Below, piece by piece: positions 44,867 through 55,149 of a DNA stretch of 64,000 nucleotides. The translations under genes were made by a program, and so were the position numbers. A model generated the notes under the pieces. That model searched no databases. It had not been told where the DNA came from and saw only the letters and a program-made list of their open reading frames with translations. The stretch lies in contig NC_056406.1 of the NCBI RefSeq assembly GCF_905147365.1, positions 2,926,501 through 2,990,500 of the forward strand. The letters run 5' to 3'. Each line of letters opens with the position of its first letter. The stretch's first letter is position 1. Source of the stretch: Aricia agestis. Its lineage: Eukaryota; Arthropoda; Insecta; Lepidoptera; Lycaenidae.

Positions 44867-45035
44867 TAAGGGTTCCGTAGACAACACGGAACCCTTATAG
44901 TCGGTCTGTTCGTCCGTCTGTGCGTCTGTCTGTCTGCGGTTTTGCTCAGAGACTATAGGACCTACAAAGCTATAATTTGGCATGAATGCACATATTAATG
45001 GTGCCGGCAAAATGATACATAAAATCTTAAAAAAA
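44867..45035 (+). repeat. GGTTCCGTAC lepidopteran repeat, 5' part
   Basis: AAGGGTTCCGTAGACAACAC, then a GTCTGTCTGTCTG-rich stretch and a TTTGGCATGAATGCA region. It fades out after about 45035. Confidence 0.6.
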
Positions 45036-46063
45036 AATTATGGTACCTCTCCTACACATCAAGCGGGGATAGTTATATTGAGTATTTCAACAAAAATTTT
45101 TTTTTGATAAATATTTTTTTCGCAATAATTAAAAATTTATTTCAAAATAAAAAATTGGAAGACACGTCGACAGCACCGGCACTAACCCAAGGGCGTGTGA
45201 CGTCATAATGTTTTTTTTTCACCATAGAACAATAAAAACAGTAGTACTAACGTACTACGAATTGTTTAAACGAAATAACAAACGAATGTCGGCCGAATTT
45301 AAAAGGAAAACTATCACAGCTAAGATGACTTCAAAAGTTATTGCGTAATAGTCGATCAACTAAAAAAAATTATTCGGCAAAGTATAAAGAAATTTTTCGT
45401 TCAAATTCCTTTGAGCGGAACTGAGTCTTATTAGTAGTGTAAAACACGTTATCCCACCAAAAACATACCTGTTAAAATGGAACTCGGCCCGAGTTCCTAT
45501 CGTCTAACTTTTGGCCTAAAAAAAAAGTTGAAATCCAATCCAAAGCCAAGTTCAGATGCACTTCATCGATCGTGATCTTCTTCATCAACAGCCTGATCCA
45601 TAATACTTCGCTGCTTTTTTTTCGCGTCTAGACCGGCGGACGCGCAACTCGCATTTTCGTGCGCTCCCGTAATGAAAATAATTTTACATATAAACAATAG
45701 TTTTTGGACTCTAGTATCGTGTTACAATTAATATCTAATTATAAAATTCTTTACTAAATTACAGTGCACAAATTCCGTGAACAATAGTTTAATTATGTTT
45801 AGAGTGATAGTAAAAAAGGACGCCTACAGTAAACAACGCGCCATTTTGAATGTGGTAAAATTTTGTTTCATCTAAAAATAGGTGCTAATTAGTATAAAAT
45901 TAACTACATAAAAAGTGATTACAGTGATAAAAATATCAAATATAAATAAATATAAGACAATGATTGCGTAATCCTGATACCACATACTTCAAAATCCTAA
46001 AAATTTTTCCACAATTTTTTTTACAACAATCTCAACCTCTACTAATTTCATATACCTATTCAA
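45036..46063. other. no gene seen
   Basis: AT-rich intergenic sequence, possibly with the 5' leader of the small ORF at 46064. No coding or repeat pattern recognised. Confidence 0.4.
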
Positions 46064-46200
46064 AATGGAAAGTCTCCAAAATACTATTGATGACTTGGCT
46101 AAATCATTTAAATCGAGCATGGACTGCTTTCAGAAAGATCTAGCCCAGGTAAGCACCACGGCACCTGACACCAGTAGCTCTACCATGAGTTTAAAGCTAT
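46064..46200 (+). pseudogene. short ORF interrupted by a MITE
   Basis: ATG 46064 reads MESLQNTIDDLAKSFKSSMD and runs into the inverted repeat at 46177, where it stops. There is also a donor-like CAG|GTAAGC at 46148. The amphipathic start is like a coiled-coil gag or ORF1 protein, but I cannot assign it. Confidence 0.25.
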
Positions 46201-46362
46201 AGTATTTTTCGATACTCGATACCGGCTACAGTAAATTTTTAGTATGGCAAATTTTACAGCGCCTCTAGCGGTTACTTGAGAAACTAAAATCGCCATACTA
46301 AATATTTACGTAGTCGGTATCGAGTATCGATAAATACTATAGCTTTAAACTCATGGTAGAGC
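46177..46362. mobile_element. MITE with about 55-bp inverted ends and TA duplication
   Basis: The ends GCTCTACCATGAGTTTAAAG and their complement are flanked by TA (46175-46176, 46363-46364), typical of Tc1/mariner-related miniatures. The centre holds ACAGCGCCTCTAGCGG. Confidence 0.75.
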
Positions 46363-46524
46363 TACAGCTCTGCACCTCGTATAGCTATAGAATTTCAGTG
46401 CTTCAGGTCTGTATTTCCGGCTGTCTGTCTCTGTCAGTTATTCAATGTTTTTTATATTGTAGCTATCATAAGTCCGTAGTACATATAATATCGTGAAGTT
46501 TTTTGTACTTATTGATATGTTGAT

Positions 46525-47445
46525 ATGATTTTATTATTTTCAGGCATGAAGCAACCGTACGCGAGTAAACTAAAACATGCTGCAGAAGGAGATTATTTCA
46601 AGCTGATGGTTCCAGATACAGTTTGTGAAAAAACTGCAGCCGAAACAAATTTGTTTGCTGAACAAAACAATATTAGTACCAAACCACAATCTCGCTGTAA
46701 AGATTGGAAACTAACTTCAAGAAAAGAGATCAAACAGTTCTTTGGGCTTTTACTTTATATGGGTCTAGTGAAGCTAGCCCAAATAAACCTATATTGGAGT
46801 AAAGACAGAGTTTTCGGACAAAGCTTTGCTCCCTCTGTCATGAGCCGTAACATATTTGAGTTGATATTGAGGATGCTTCATTTTACAAATAATGAAAGAG
46901 GCGACAAATCTGACAGAATATTTAAAATACAACCGATTATAGATGCTTTGAACGAAAATTTTTCAAAACACTATAGCCCTAAAGAAGATGTGTGTGTTGA
47001 TGAGAGTCAGGTTCCATATAGAGGTCGCATAATTTTTAGGCAATACAACAAGAGTAAAAGGCACAAGTATGGTATGAAACTCTTCAAACTCTGCACCATA
47101 CCTGGCTACACCTGTAGACTGGAGTTATATGCTGGTAAAAATCATGAGACTGTCAATACATCACCTTCAAAGGTAGTACTGTCTCTCTGTGAGCACATAC
47201 TCAACTTAGGTCACACACTAGCCACAGATAACTGGTATACCAGCCTTGATTTAGCCAATGAACTTCTCGATAAAGACACACATCTGGTTGGGACGCTGCG
47301 AAAAAACAGAAAAGGTTTGCCGAAGAACGTGGTGGAGGCTAAATTAAGGCCAGGAGAAACCATTGCAATGGAAAATGAGCGTGGAATATGTGTTCTCAAA
47401 TGGAAAGACAAGCGTGACGTTTTAATGTTTTATAATATTTTTTAA
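46525..47445 (+). pseudogene. piggyBac-like transposase, truncated
   Basis: 306 codons without a stop. DDE_Tnp_1_7 features: KDWKLTSRKEIKQFFGLLLY, CVDESQVPYRGR (first Asp, residue 159), TLATDNWYTSLDL (second Asp, residue 235; spacing close to the family's 78). It ends at 47445 soon after LKWKDKRDVLMF, before the third Asp and the Cys-rich C-terminus. A good acceptor (TTATTTTCAG) at 46542 suggests the true exon starts at the GCATGAAGC there. Upstream N-terminal sequence was not identified. Confidence 0.85.
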
Positions 47446-47854
47446 AATCTCGATGCAATAAATAAATGAAACGGAACGGAATATTTTAAAGCCATCCGTC
47501 AATTGTCAAAGTCAAATCAAAAGTTATTGTTGTCAGTTGTGTTGATTCATGATTGTAAAGAAACTGTCGGTCTTGTTTTGTGTGAGATTTATTGCGTTTA
47601 TTTATTAATATTATTTTATTTTTGCAATGGACACAGAAGTGATGAGTTTTATCAATTGTATTGTAGTAGTATGTAATGTACCTATCAGCTATCATTGTTT
47701 CCAAATACTGTTTGCAAGAAACGTGGGTTACAGCATGCGACGCTTTGTTATAATAATATGTACAAAAAAAGCGTAGCGCAGCGTTGTATCTGAGCTAAAC
47801 GTTTCCCGCCTTTATATAATTTTGTTAAACTAACTTTTATCTATTTTGTTTTAG

Positions 47855-49322
47855 GTAAAGAGCAAACCTTTAACAAAAGATGAGACGAAAACTTTGCTGG
47901 AGCTCATAAAAGCCAGCAAAATTATCACGAATAAAACTACGAATGCGACAAACAATAAATTGAAAACCGAAGAACGGAGTCGCATAGCTGTGCGATTCAA
48001 TGCCTCGGCAACAGTTTGTCGTCGTACACCACAGCAACTGCGTTTAAAGTGGGAAAACTTAAAGAAAAACGCACGTAAACGTAGCACAAAAATAAGGATG
48101 AATTCCATACAGGTAATTGTATATTTTATTTGTAAATTTAAGTTTTAAAAACTTATTCAAAAATAAGTATCAGCATTTTATCTGTCACCAAAATGGGGGT
48201 TGTTGGATCCTATAAATTAGATTAAAGGTTATCTGGTGACCAAGCGAGCAAAAAAAAGCTAGCAAGCAATATTACCTTTTAAGCCAAATGACTAAACAAT
48301 GTTTACTCAAGATGTCAATTTTGTATTCAACGACTTGATAAGTCATTCAATAAAATGACTGCAACATGTGAAGGGTCCACTGCAATAATGATGAACTAAC
48401 GTCCAAAAAAAAATTATTATAAAATATATTTACAAAATTAGCAATATTGCTTATAGTTCTGTATATTAACCCTTCATATTCTTTTTATATTAAGCCTTCA
48501 TATATTATATTAACCCTTGACTTTTGATTTCAGACTGGGGGAGGAGCTGGGGAATATATCCCTCCAGATGAAATACTGTATAGAGTTACAAGTCTGCTGG
48601 GAAGCACAGCCAGCGGATTTGAAGTGCCTTTTGGTGGTGATCGGGACGTAGACTCTGGTGATGGTAGTGGTGAAGGTTTCGCTAGTGGAGAAGTGTATGG
48701 TGGTGGTAATAGTAACGCCAGAGTAAATGAAAATGTAATTATTTCTAACTATGATCCAAAACCAGTTCAAAAGATCAGTACTAGTGTGGACCTGGAGCCT
48801 GAGATGTGCGAGGTGTTTGTGGTGCAGGAAGAGGTCCCTCCTCAAAGACCTAAAAAGCTTTTATTTAATACCTCAAAAACCGGTAATGGTTATTATCTTT
48901 ATTAAATTCTTTGGTCATGTGTAATAATGTGAAAATCCATATTATAGTACTTTTATGTAATGATAATTTTGATATTTCATATAGCGTGTATATTATATAA
49001 TATTTCATATATTTCATGTAGTGGCACCCCTAGTTATTTATAGTTCAACTATTGTTAAATAATAATAAGGTGAAGGGCTTTTTAAATAAATATTTCTCAC
49101 TTCAATCATGAAAAATGCTACCATGTTGTGAACCATTATTTATTTATTCTTATTATGTATACAGGTAAGTTTAAAAGGCAGACGGATCCCCATCCAAGCA
49201 AGATTGCTAAAGACGTTGCCATAGCAGAGTACTTTACTACCAAAAGAAAGTGTGTACAGGAGAAGATGGAATTTTTTGCATTGAATAATGAAAAATTAAA
49301 ATTAGAAAATGAAAAACTGTAA
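47855..49322 (+). CDS. Myb/SANT-like protein (Harbinger accessory type)
   Basis: Three exons with matching phases: 47855-48112, 48534-48882, 49165-49322. Exon 1 has a Myb/SANT-like trihelix domain (LTKDETKTLLELIKASKIIT, IAVRFNAS, QLRLKWENLKKNARK). Exon 2 begins TGGGAGEYIPPDEILYRV and is Gly/Asp/Glu-rich. Exon 3 is a basic linker plus coiled coil (KMEFFALNNEKLKLENEKL). The codons after the stop at 49322 (LEIEKMKNKV) continue the coil, so that stop may be new. The start codon must lie in an upstream exon not found. Family members accompany PIF/Harbinger transposases or are host MSANTD genes. Confidence 0.72.
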
Positions 49323-49499
49323 TTAGAAATAGAAAAAATGAAAAATAAAGTTTAATTTAGTTAATGTTATATGTAGTTTTTAGTTTTCATAATCTTTTAA
49401 AGTAGTTTAATTTTAAGTTTTGTGCCTCTTTTGTGCCTATTCAAGATAATATTAAATACAAACACAATTAAGTACGATAAAATGTTTTATTTAACCTAA

Positions 49500-49965
49500 C
49501 TAAAATAGTTATTTATGAGGTCTCTTCTTTGGGTAATGTCTAACTCTTCTTGCCGCCTTTCTTCAATATAATCTTCAGCTGGCAGTGCGGGTACCTCAAC
49601 TTCTGAGGGAACTTCTTGCAGGTTGAAATTTCTACAAATGTTGTGTTAGACTGCTGTAGTTATTATCAGTGCATGAATGTTTGGCAGGGACAAGCGCAGA
49701 GTTAAGGCAATAACAGGGAAACGACGTTTCCAAACTCGAAATGTGCTAAAATCAAAAAAAAAATGTCTTATAAACAATTCTATCCAATGTACATAATATA
49801 ATAGCATTGCCAAATTCTAAAATGAGTTTCATTGTATTTATTGTCAGCAGCTGTAGACGGATTTAGAATGGGTGTCAATAGATAAGGTCTGTTTGGATAG
49901 GCACTGTGTCCAAGCATCCATTGGTTCCCAAATTCACCAGCATCACATTGAGCTAAAAAATGTAT
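49500..49965 (-). pseudogene. HARBI1-like transposase C-terminal fragment
   Basis: On the minus strand: GEFGNQWMLGHSAYPNRPYL followed by LTPILNP (49945-49860), FRVWKRRFPVIALTLRLSLP (49745-49685), and after a stop HNICRNFNLQEVPSEVEVPA with DYIEERRQEELD, ending near 49500. It is the C-terminal third of a Harbinger transposase with the third acidic region lost. Convergent with the Myb/SANT gene, the usual two-gene layout. Confidence 0.7.
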
Positions 49966-50159
49966 TAAATATAATATATATTATTCTAAATCAAGTTTTG
50001 ATTAGGGTAGTAAGAGTTCCTCGCTAACTATGGAACCTAAAAATGTTGAATTTACTTAAATTATGACTGGAACTTCTGAGAATTATTTTTTGAATGTAGT
50101 GATTGAAGGACATCATGATAATATATTATATAGTATGACTGCCTTTACAGCAAATAAAT

Positions 50160-51229
50160 GAATTTGAATTTTACCTCTTAGGATTGAGTTATTGAAAATG
50201 GTGTGGCCAGGATTAAACAGTGACATTGAAAATTTCATTTTAAAGAGTAGTACATGTGATAAATATAGACCGAATAATACAAAAGAACCACTAATACCCC
50301 ATGAAGTTCCTAATTTACCGTTTCATAAGGTAGGAATGGATATCTTGTATTTTAAGCAAAAAGACTATATTGTAGTAGTGGATTATTTCTCTAATTGGAT
50401 AGAAGTGAAACCTTTGTTAGACAAAACTGCAGAAAGTGTAATTACTAAACTAAAGTCCATATTTGCCACTCATGGCATACCTAAATACATTGTAAGTGAT
50501 AACATGCCGTTTGCAAGTTACACATTTAAGCAATTTGCTAATTCATTTGATATAGAGTTAATATTTGCTAGTCCCAGGTATCCACAGTCCAATGGGCTTA
50601 GTGAAAAAGCGGTAGGGATAGTAAAAAATATTATGAAAAAATGTCAAAACAGCAACACAGATTTTGATTTAGCACTGTTAAATTATAGGACAACACCGTT
50701 AGCAGGATTAGATTGTACGAGTAGTCCGTCTGAATTATTAATGTCAAGAATTCTCAGTACCTCAGTTCCATGAGTTTTAGAGCATTTGAAACCAAAATTA
50801 GTTGTGAACCCATATGAGAAAGTTCTCCATAAGTTGAAGTCTATAACTAATTATAATAAAACTTGTAAAGTAAGAAAGCCATTTAAGCCAGGTGAAAATG
50901 TTATGTATCAAAATAGACCAGAGAAAACTTGGAATCCAGGTCAGCTAGTTATTGATAAGGGATATAGATCTTATTTAATAAAAAGGGAAGATGGTAGTGT
51001 AGTAACTAGAAATAAGAAACACATTAATCATTGTAAAAATAAGTTCAGTGTAAAACAGGATACTGATGTAAGAGATATAAGAGATTTGATGTTGAGTAAT
51101 GATGTTGATTGTAATAATAGTAGCAGTGGTAATAATGTGGTAGTGAGTAGCCGACCTAAAAATAGGGTATACACTCGTGTGGGTAAAACAAAAAGAAAAC
51201 CTGTGTATCTGAAAGACTATGTAGAATAA
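50160..51229 (+). pseudogene. Ty3/Gypsy integrase
   Basis: Zinc-binding end (KMVWPGLNSDIENFI, CDKY), then the core with GMDILYF, VDYFSNWIE, IVSDNMPF and SNGLSEKAVGIVKNIM (D, D, E), followed by LLNYRTTPLAG. A TGA at 50771-50773 separates it from the C-terminal domain (50786-51229; CKVRKPFKPGENVMYQNRPE, YLIKREDGSVVTRNKKHI). Everything upstream of integrase is missing. Confidence 0.85.
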
Positions 51230-51296
51230 TAATTATTAGTGTTTAAGTTTTGTCATGTTTAAAGTAAACTGGTTCATGTTAAGATAAAAAAGGGGG

Positions 51297-51506
51297 ATGT
51301 CCTATATGATAGTCTGTGCTGATTGCTATGAATGAGCATAAACAAGAGTGAGTCTATGGTCAGAGCAGCGGGGTTCGCCCAATGACCATTCCTGAAGGAC
51401 AAGATGGAAAAAGTTAAAAAATTTAAAAAAATAATTGTATTAAGTTATAATAAAGAAGATGTTTAAGTTTTAATATACTTTTATTCCATTTCATAATATT
51501 AAACAG
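51297..51506 (+). repeat. probable Gypsy 3' LTR
   Basis: A polypurine tract (AAAAAAGGGGGA) ends at about 51296, and TGTCCTATATGATAG follows. An AATAAAG signal near 51450 and an AT-rich end near 51506 fit a 3' LTR of about 210 bp. The partner LTR is not in the window, so the right limit is approximate. Confidence 0.5.
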
Positions 51507-51921
51507 ATCAAAAAATCGATCGAAAGAAACGTCAAAACTGTGAGATCGGTTATGAATACACTCGAACTGTCATTTTCAAACGGAGGGCTATCCAAAATCA
51601 TAGAGCGAACCTCCAATAGATGGCTTGCAACCACAGTTTGTAATTTCAATCTGTGATAAAATACATTATTGGCACACTTAAACACAAATATGGATTCAAA
51701 TATCGAGCTTAGATTGGTAAAAACGGATTAGGATCGTATATTGGGTTCGGCCGTAAACCACTACCAATTTACAGTAGTATTCCGCATGCAGTTGTGGCGA
51801 TTTCCCGTCATCGCCGAAAATTTGTTTACTACTCGTTACAGACGACGCTGTTGGTCGTCTGGTTATGTCTGCAACAAAAGCAGCGGATCATACTATATGA
51901 AATTATAACTTTAAAGCGGCT

Positions 51922-52551
51922 GTGTCTAATGAGGATAACAGAGTTATAGATATGATTAAGAATCAAGGTGTTTCTTCGCGTGAGTTGCCAAGTCATCATA
52001 GAATGATTGACACTTTTGCGTTGTCGCGAAGTAGTTATAAGTCTGCAAATCCGGATCATTCCGGTGGCAGCACATGTGTCGAGCATCCGCATTCAGTCTT
52101 GCCGGTAAGCTTACCTATACCGGAGTGCGTTAGACGTGTTTGCAGTGTTCTGGACTATAGTGATAGTGAAAGTGATGTAGCTATGGACGACTGTTCTTCT
52201 GTCGACGCAGCGACTTTACAGGAGCTGGTTGTCGGATTTGTGCGCCTTTACTTGGTCCGAAACACGGGCGTCGCGTTGTTATCTGACGTTTTGAGGGAGA
52301 CTGCCGCCGCTTTCGGTTCAATTCGATCGGAAATGTCTATTGAGGAGTGTTTGAGGTCTTGTGATTGTATTAATATTCTTACAGACGCTGTGGCTGGTGA
52401 AACTGTGTCACTACGACTTAGTGGGGGTTACACCACGGAGACCGAGACGTTCGCTGTTCGGCGCAGATTAGACGAAGAATTAGTGGCAACAGCCATTTTA
52501 CGAGGTCTACCGGCCCTGGCACATCGGCTCAAGGACTTTTACGTTGTCTGA
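51922..52551 (+). CDS. unrecognised 209-codon ORF
   Basis: ATG 51922 to stop 52549-52551, near-balanced base composition unlike the AT-rich surroundings. Residues 1-75 are low-complexity (Ser, His, Pro). Residues 76-95 are acidic (DYSDSESDVAMDD). Residues 96-165 look folded: LVVGFVRLYLVRNTGVALLS, SIEECLRSCDCINILTDAV, VSLRLSG. The alternation of helices with a terminal strand pair is reminiscent of a winged-helix or LOTUS-like module, but this is only an impression. It ends 33 bp before a Gypsy-type LTR. It could be a transposon gag, a retroposed host gene or a viral relic. Confidence 0.4.
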   Translation: MSNEDNRVIDMIKNQGVSSRELPSHHRMIDTFALSRSSYKSANPDHSGGSTCVEHPHSVLPVSLPIPECVRRVCSVLDYSDSESDVAMDDCSSVDAATLQELVVGFVRLYLVRNTGVALLSDVLRETAAAFGSIRSEMSIEECLRSCDCINILTDAVAGETVSLRLSGGYTTETETFAVRRRLDEELVATAILRGLPALAHRLKDFYVV

Positions 52552-52584
52552 ATCGGCGCCGGAGATAATGAGGTTTATTGGGAG

Positions 52585-53227
52585 TGATGTGGCGGTAACC
52601 ACAATTCGCCTAACATTCCTGCATCGCGCTATCGAAGTTTCGGAGAACGGCAAGATATATACAACGTCTGAAATGATGTCAGTGGGCTTCGGCCTGACCG
52701 AGCATGCTATCTCGCTCGGTCGGAAGATCTTCCTTTTCGTCCGCCACTAACAACGTTAAATTGGTGACCACCGACAAGAACACGCATCCTTCTGGACATC
52801 AATCATCATCAACACTCCCCGCCCCTCCGCACCACGTCAGCAGACATCAAGCATAACCGGGTCGCCTCGACCATAAGCCGCGTTGGAGGTCTGCGCTGGT
52901 CGAACCCGCGTCTGGCTTGAACGGGGCAGCCATAGGCTACAACGACCGGTCAACAAGCAGAGCACGGGGTCCCTCTCCTGGACATTGCACGCGTAGCTTC
53001 GGCCCACACCTCACAACACAAGCGCATCGAAGAATACCACAGGTCTTCGGGGGGGGGAGTGATGTGGCGGTACCCACAATTCGCCTAACATTCCTGCATC
53101 GCGCTATCGAAGTTTTGTAGAACGGCAAGATATATACAACGTCTGAAATTACGTCAGTGGGCTTCGGCCTGACCGAGCATGCTATCTCGCTCGGTCGGAA
53201 GATCTTCCTTTACGTCCGCCACTAACA
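52585..53227 (+). mobile_element. miniature LTR retrotransposon (TRIM-like)
   Basis: Two 168-bp direct repeats (52585-52752, 53060-53227), about 95% identical, begin TGATGTGGCGG and end CCGCCACTAACA. After the first comes ACGTTAAATTGGTGACCACC, like an LTR-element primer binding site. Just before the second is a run of nine G followed by AG (polypurine tract). The interior is about 300 bp with no ORF. No target duplication was seen. Confidence 0.75.
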
Positions 53228-53430
53228 ACGTTAAATCGGCCTTTTATTTTACTTTTGCTGATATTCTTAGGTTCTCTTCTTCATAAAAGAATATATATTG
53301 TGTTATTTATTTTAAATGTAAAAGAAACCTTAAAAAATCTTCAAAATATGACTTATGAGGAAACAACGAAACTTCTAGTGGTTTTTCAATAAATTAACAT
53401 TATTAGAATAAGATAAATTAAGTATAATAT

Positions 53431-53717
53431 TGTGTAATAATAAATTAATATTAGTATAGGCAATTTAAAACTATTTTAATTATAGTTAGTATATCTACTT
53501 AATTTATTTTGTAACTTTAAGGCATAGCTATAGTTTGTATCGTAATAATTGTTGACTGAACAACGCCATTCCAATATGTGTAATAATAAATTAATATTAG
53601 TATAGGCAATTTAAAACTATTTTAATTATAGTTAGTATATCTACTTAATTTATTTTGTAACTTTAAGGCATAGCTATAGTTTGTATCGTAATAATTGTTG
53701 ACTGAACAACGCCATTC
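53431..53717. repeat. 146-bp-period tandem duplication
   Basis: 53431-53571 and 53577-53717 are nearly identical. The right edge of each unit contains GACTGAACAACGCCATTC, the start of the inverted end of the next element, so the duplication copied a transposon border. Confidence 0.8.
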
Positions 53718-54820
53718 AATCACACGTCTAGCTTTTAGATTGAATATTTTAGTCGCTCAAAACGTTCAACACTACAGCTGATTCAAAAGCCGCCGTCTAA
53801 TTGAAGTAGTTCAGCGCGCACCGCTGCGGCGCTAGGTGCGTTTTATTTATAATATGGCGTCAACTAGCAGGTGTTTGTTGGTGTTTGTGGTTGTTTTTCG
53901 GAAAGAAAGTAGTTAATAAAAGTTACAAGTGTTATTAAAGAGACTAAAATTATGGAGGCACATACGAGTGAATCAAAATTTCAACAAATATTCGAGGAGA
54001 AATTACGGGATTATGAAATACATCACCAAGGTATTTATTGCAATTCCATAAATAATAAATCAGCTATAATTATTGTATGTGCTAAATATGTTCAAAATTA
54101 GTTGGAATACAGTTTTTTCAGCCCCTCCGAAAGAGGGGTTCGGGGGGCACAGCCCCCCCGCCAAAACAAACACAATCCAGAAAGTGTAAAAGTTGGTTAG
54201 GTTAGGTTAGAACTTAGACCACAACACAGAGGGAGCCGAGCGAGCGCAGCGAGCGTGCTGCGGCAGCAGCCGGCGACCGTCTTCAAATAAAAGGGGGGCT
54301 CGGGGGGCGTAGCGTAGTATGAAATACATCACCAAGGTATTTATTGCAATTCCATAAATAATAAATCAGCTATAATTATTGTATGTGCTAAATATGTTCA
54401 AAATTAGTTAGAATACAGTTTTTTCAGCCCCCCCCCGAAAGGGGGGTTCGGGGGGGACAGCCCCCCCGCCAAAACAAAAACAAACACAATCCAGAAAGTT
54501 CAAAAAGTGGTTAGGTTAGAACTGTGACTGTGCTGCGGCAGCAGCCGGCGACCGTCACAAAACACGCCCAGATTTTTTTATTTTTAATTATTGCATTAAA
54601 CTTTTGGTCACCCCTTAAACTTAATCCGAGAATAATCTTTTAATTAAATACAAAAAGTTTTCCTATTCTCCCAAATTACATATTAAACTAATGGTCACCC
54701 TAGTTAATTTACTATTAAACCAGTTGGCTAAGCGTCGTCTAGCTGTAGTGTTGAACGTTGTAGTCAACAAGTCGACTAAACGACGTAAAGGCGTGTGATT
54801 GAAGGGCGTTGTTCAGTCAA
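53698..54820 (+). mobile_element. TIR element with a start exon and duplications
   Basis: The inverted ends TTGACTGAACAACGCC (53698) and its complement (to 54820) continue for about 90 bp (GTTCAACACTACAGCT also inverted). Inside, ATG 53952 reads MEAHTSESKFQQIFEEKLRD and meets a donor (CACCAAG|GTATTT, 54030), so the element keeps the first exon of a lost gene. The remainder is deleted. Confidence 0.6.
54012..54480. repeat. 306-bp-period direct duplication with GGGG/CCCC palindromes
   Basis: TATGAAATACATCACCAAGG begins at 54012 and again at 54318. Both units then share about 155 bp, including a short palindromic tract (CCGAAAG...GGGGTTCGGGGGG...CCCCCC). The first unit also has a GGTTAGGTTAGGTTAG stretch. 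Confidence 0.75.
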
Positions 54821-55149
54821 AGGGCTAGCTGTTTGATTGAACGGCTATTTAAACCAGTCGGCTGCGACATATTCGAGAGAGGCTAAAAGTTAAGCGCGAT
54901 GATGCAGCCATATCTTACGATTTCCGCGCGAAGGAAGAGACGGCTCCAACTGATGAACCCCTATATTATCTAGGACCACATACTAGTTAGTTCTGTGCCT
55001 GTCCAGGAAGTTTAATCTCCCCGACGCTGCGATCCCACGACCACAGGAAGGAGCTATCCCCACTGGTTCGTTTGGCCCAATAGATGCAGCCAACCATAAC
55101 TTGTACGAGTGTTACATTTCACCCTTGGTAACGATGAACAGGGTTTTAA

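Noticed and set aside
52544..52750. 68-codon ORF after the orphan gene
   Set aside because: Falls in the first LTR of the TRIM-like element and recurs in the second LTR.
54120..54180. G-run/C-run stretch as a bacterial-type terminator
   Set aside because: Part of a duplicated palindromic repeat in a eukaryotic transposon; no transcription context.
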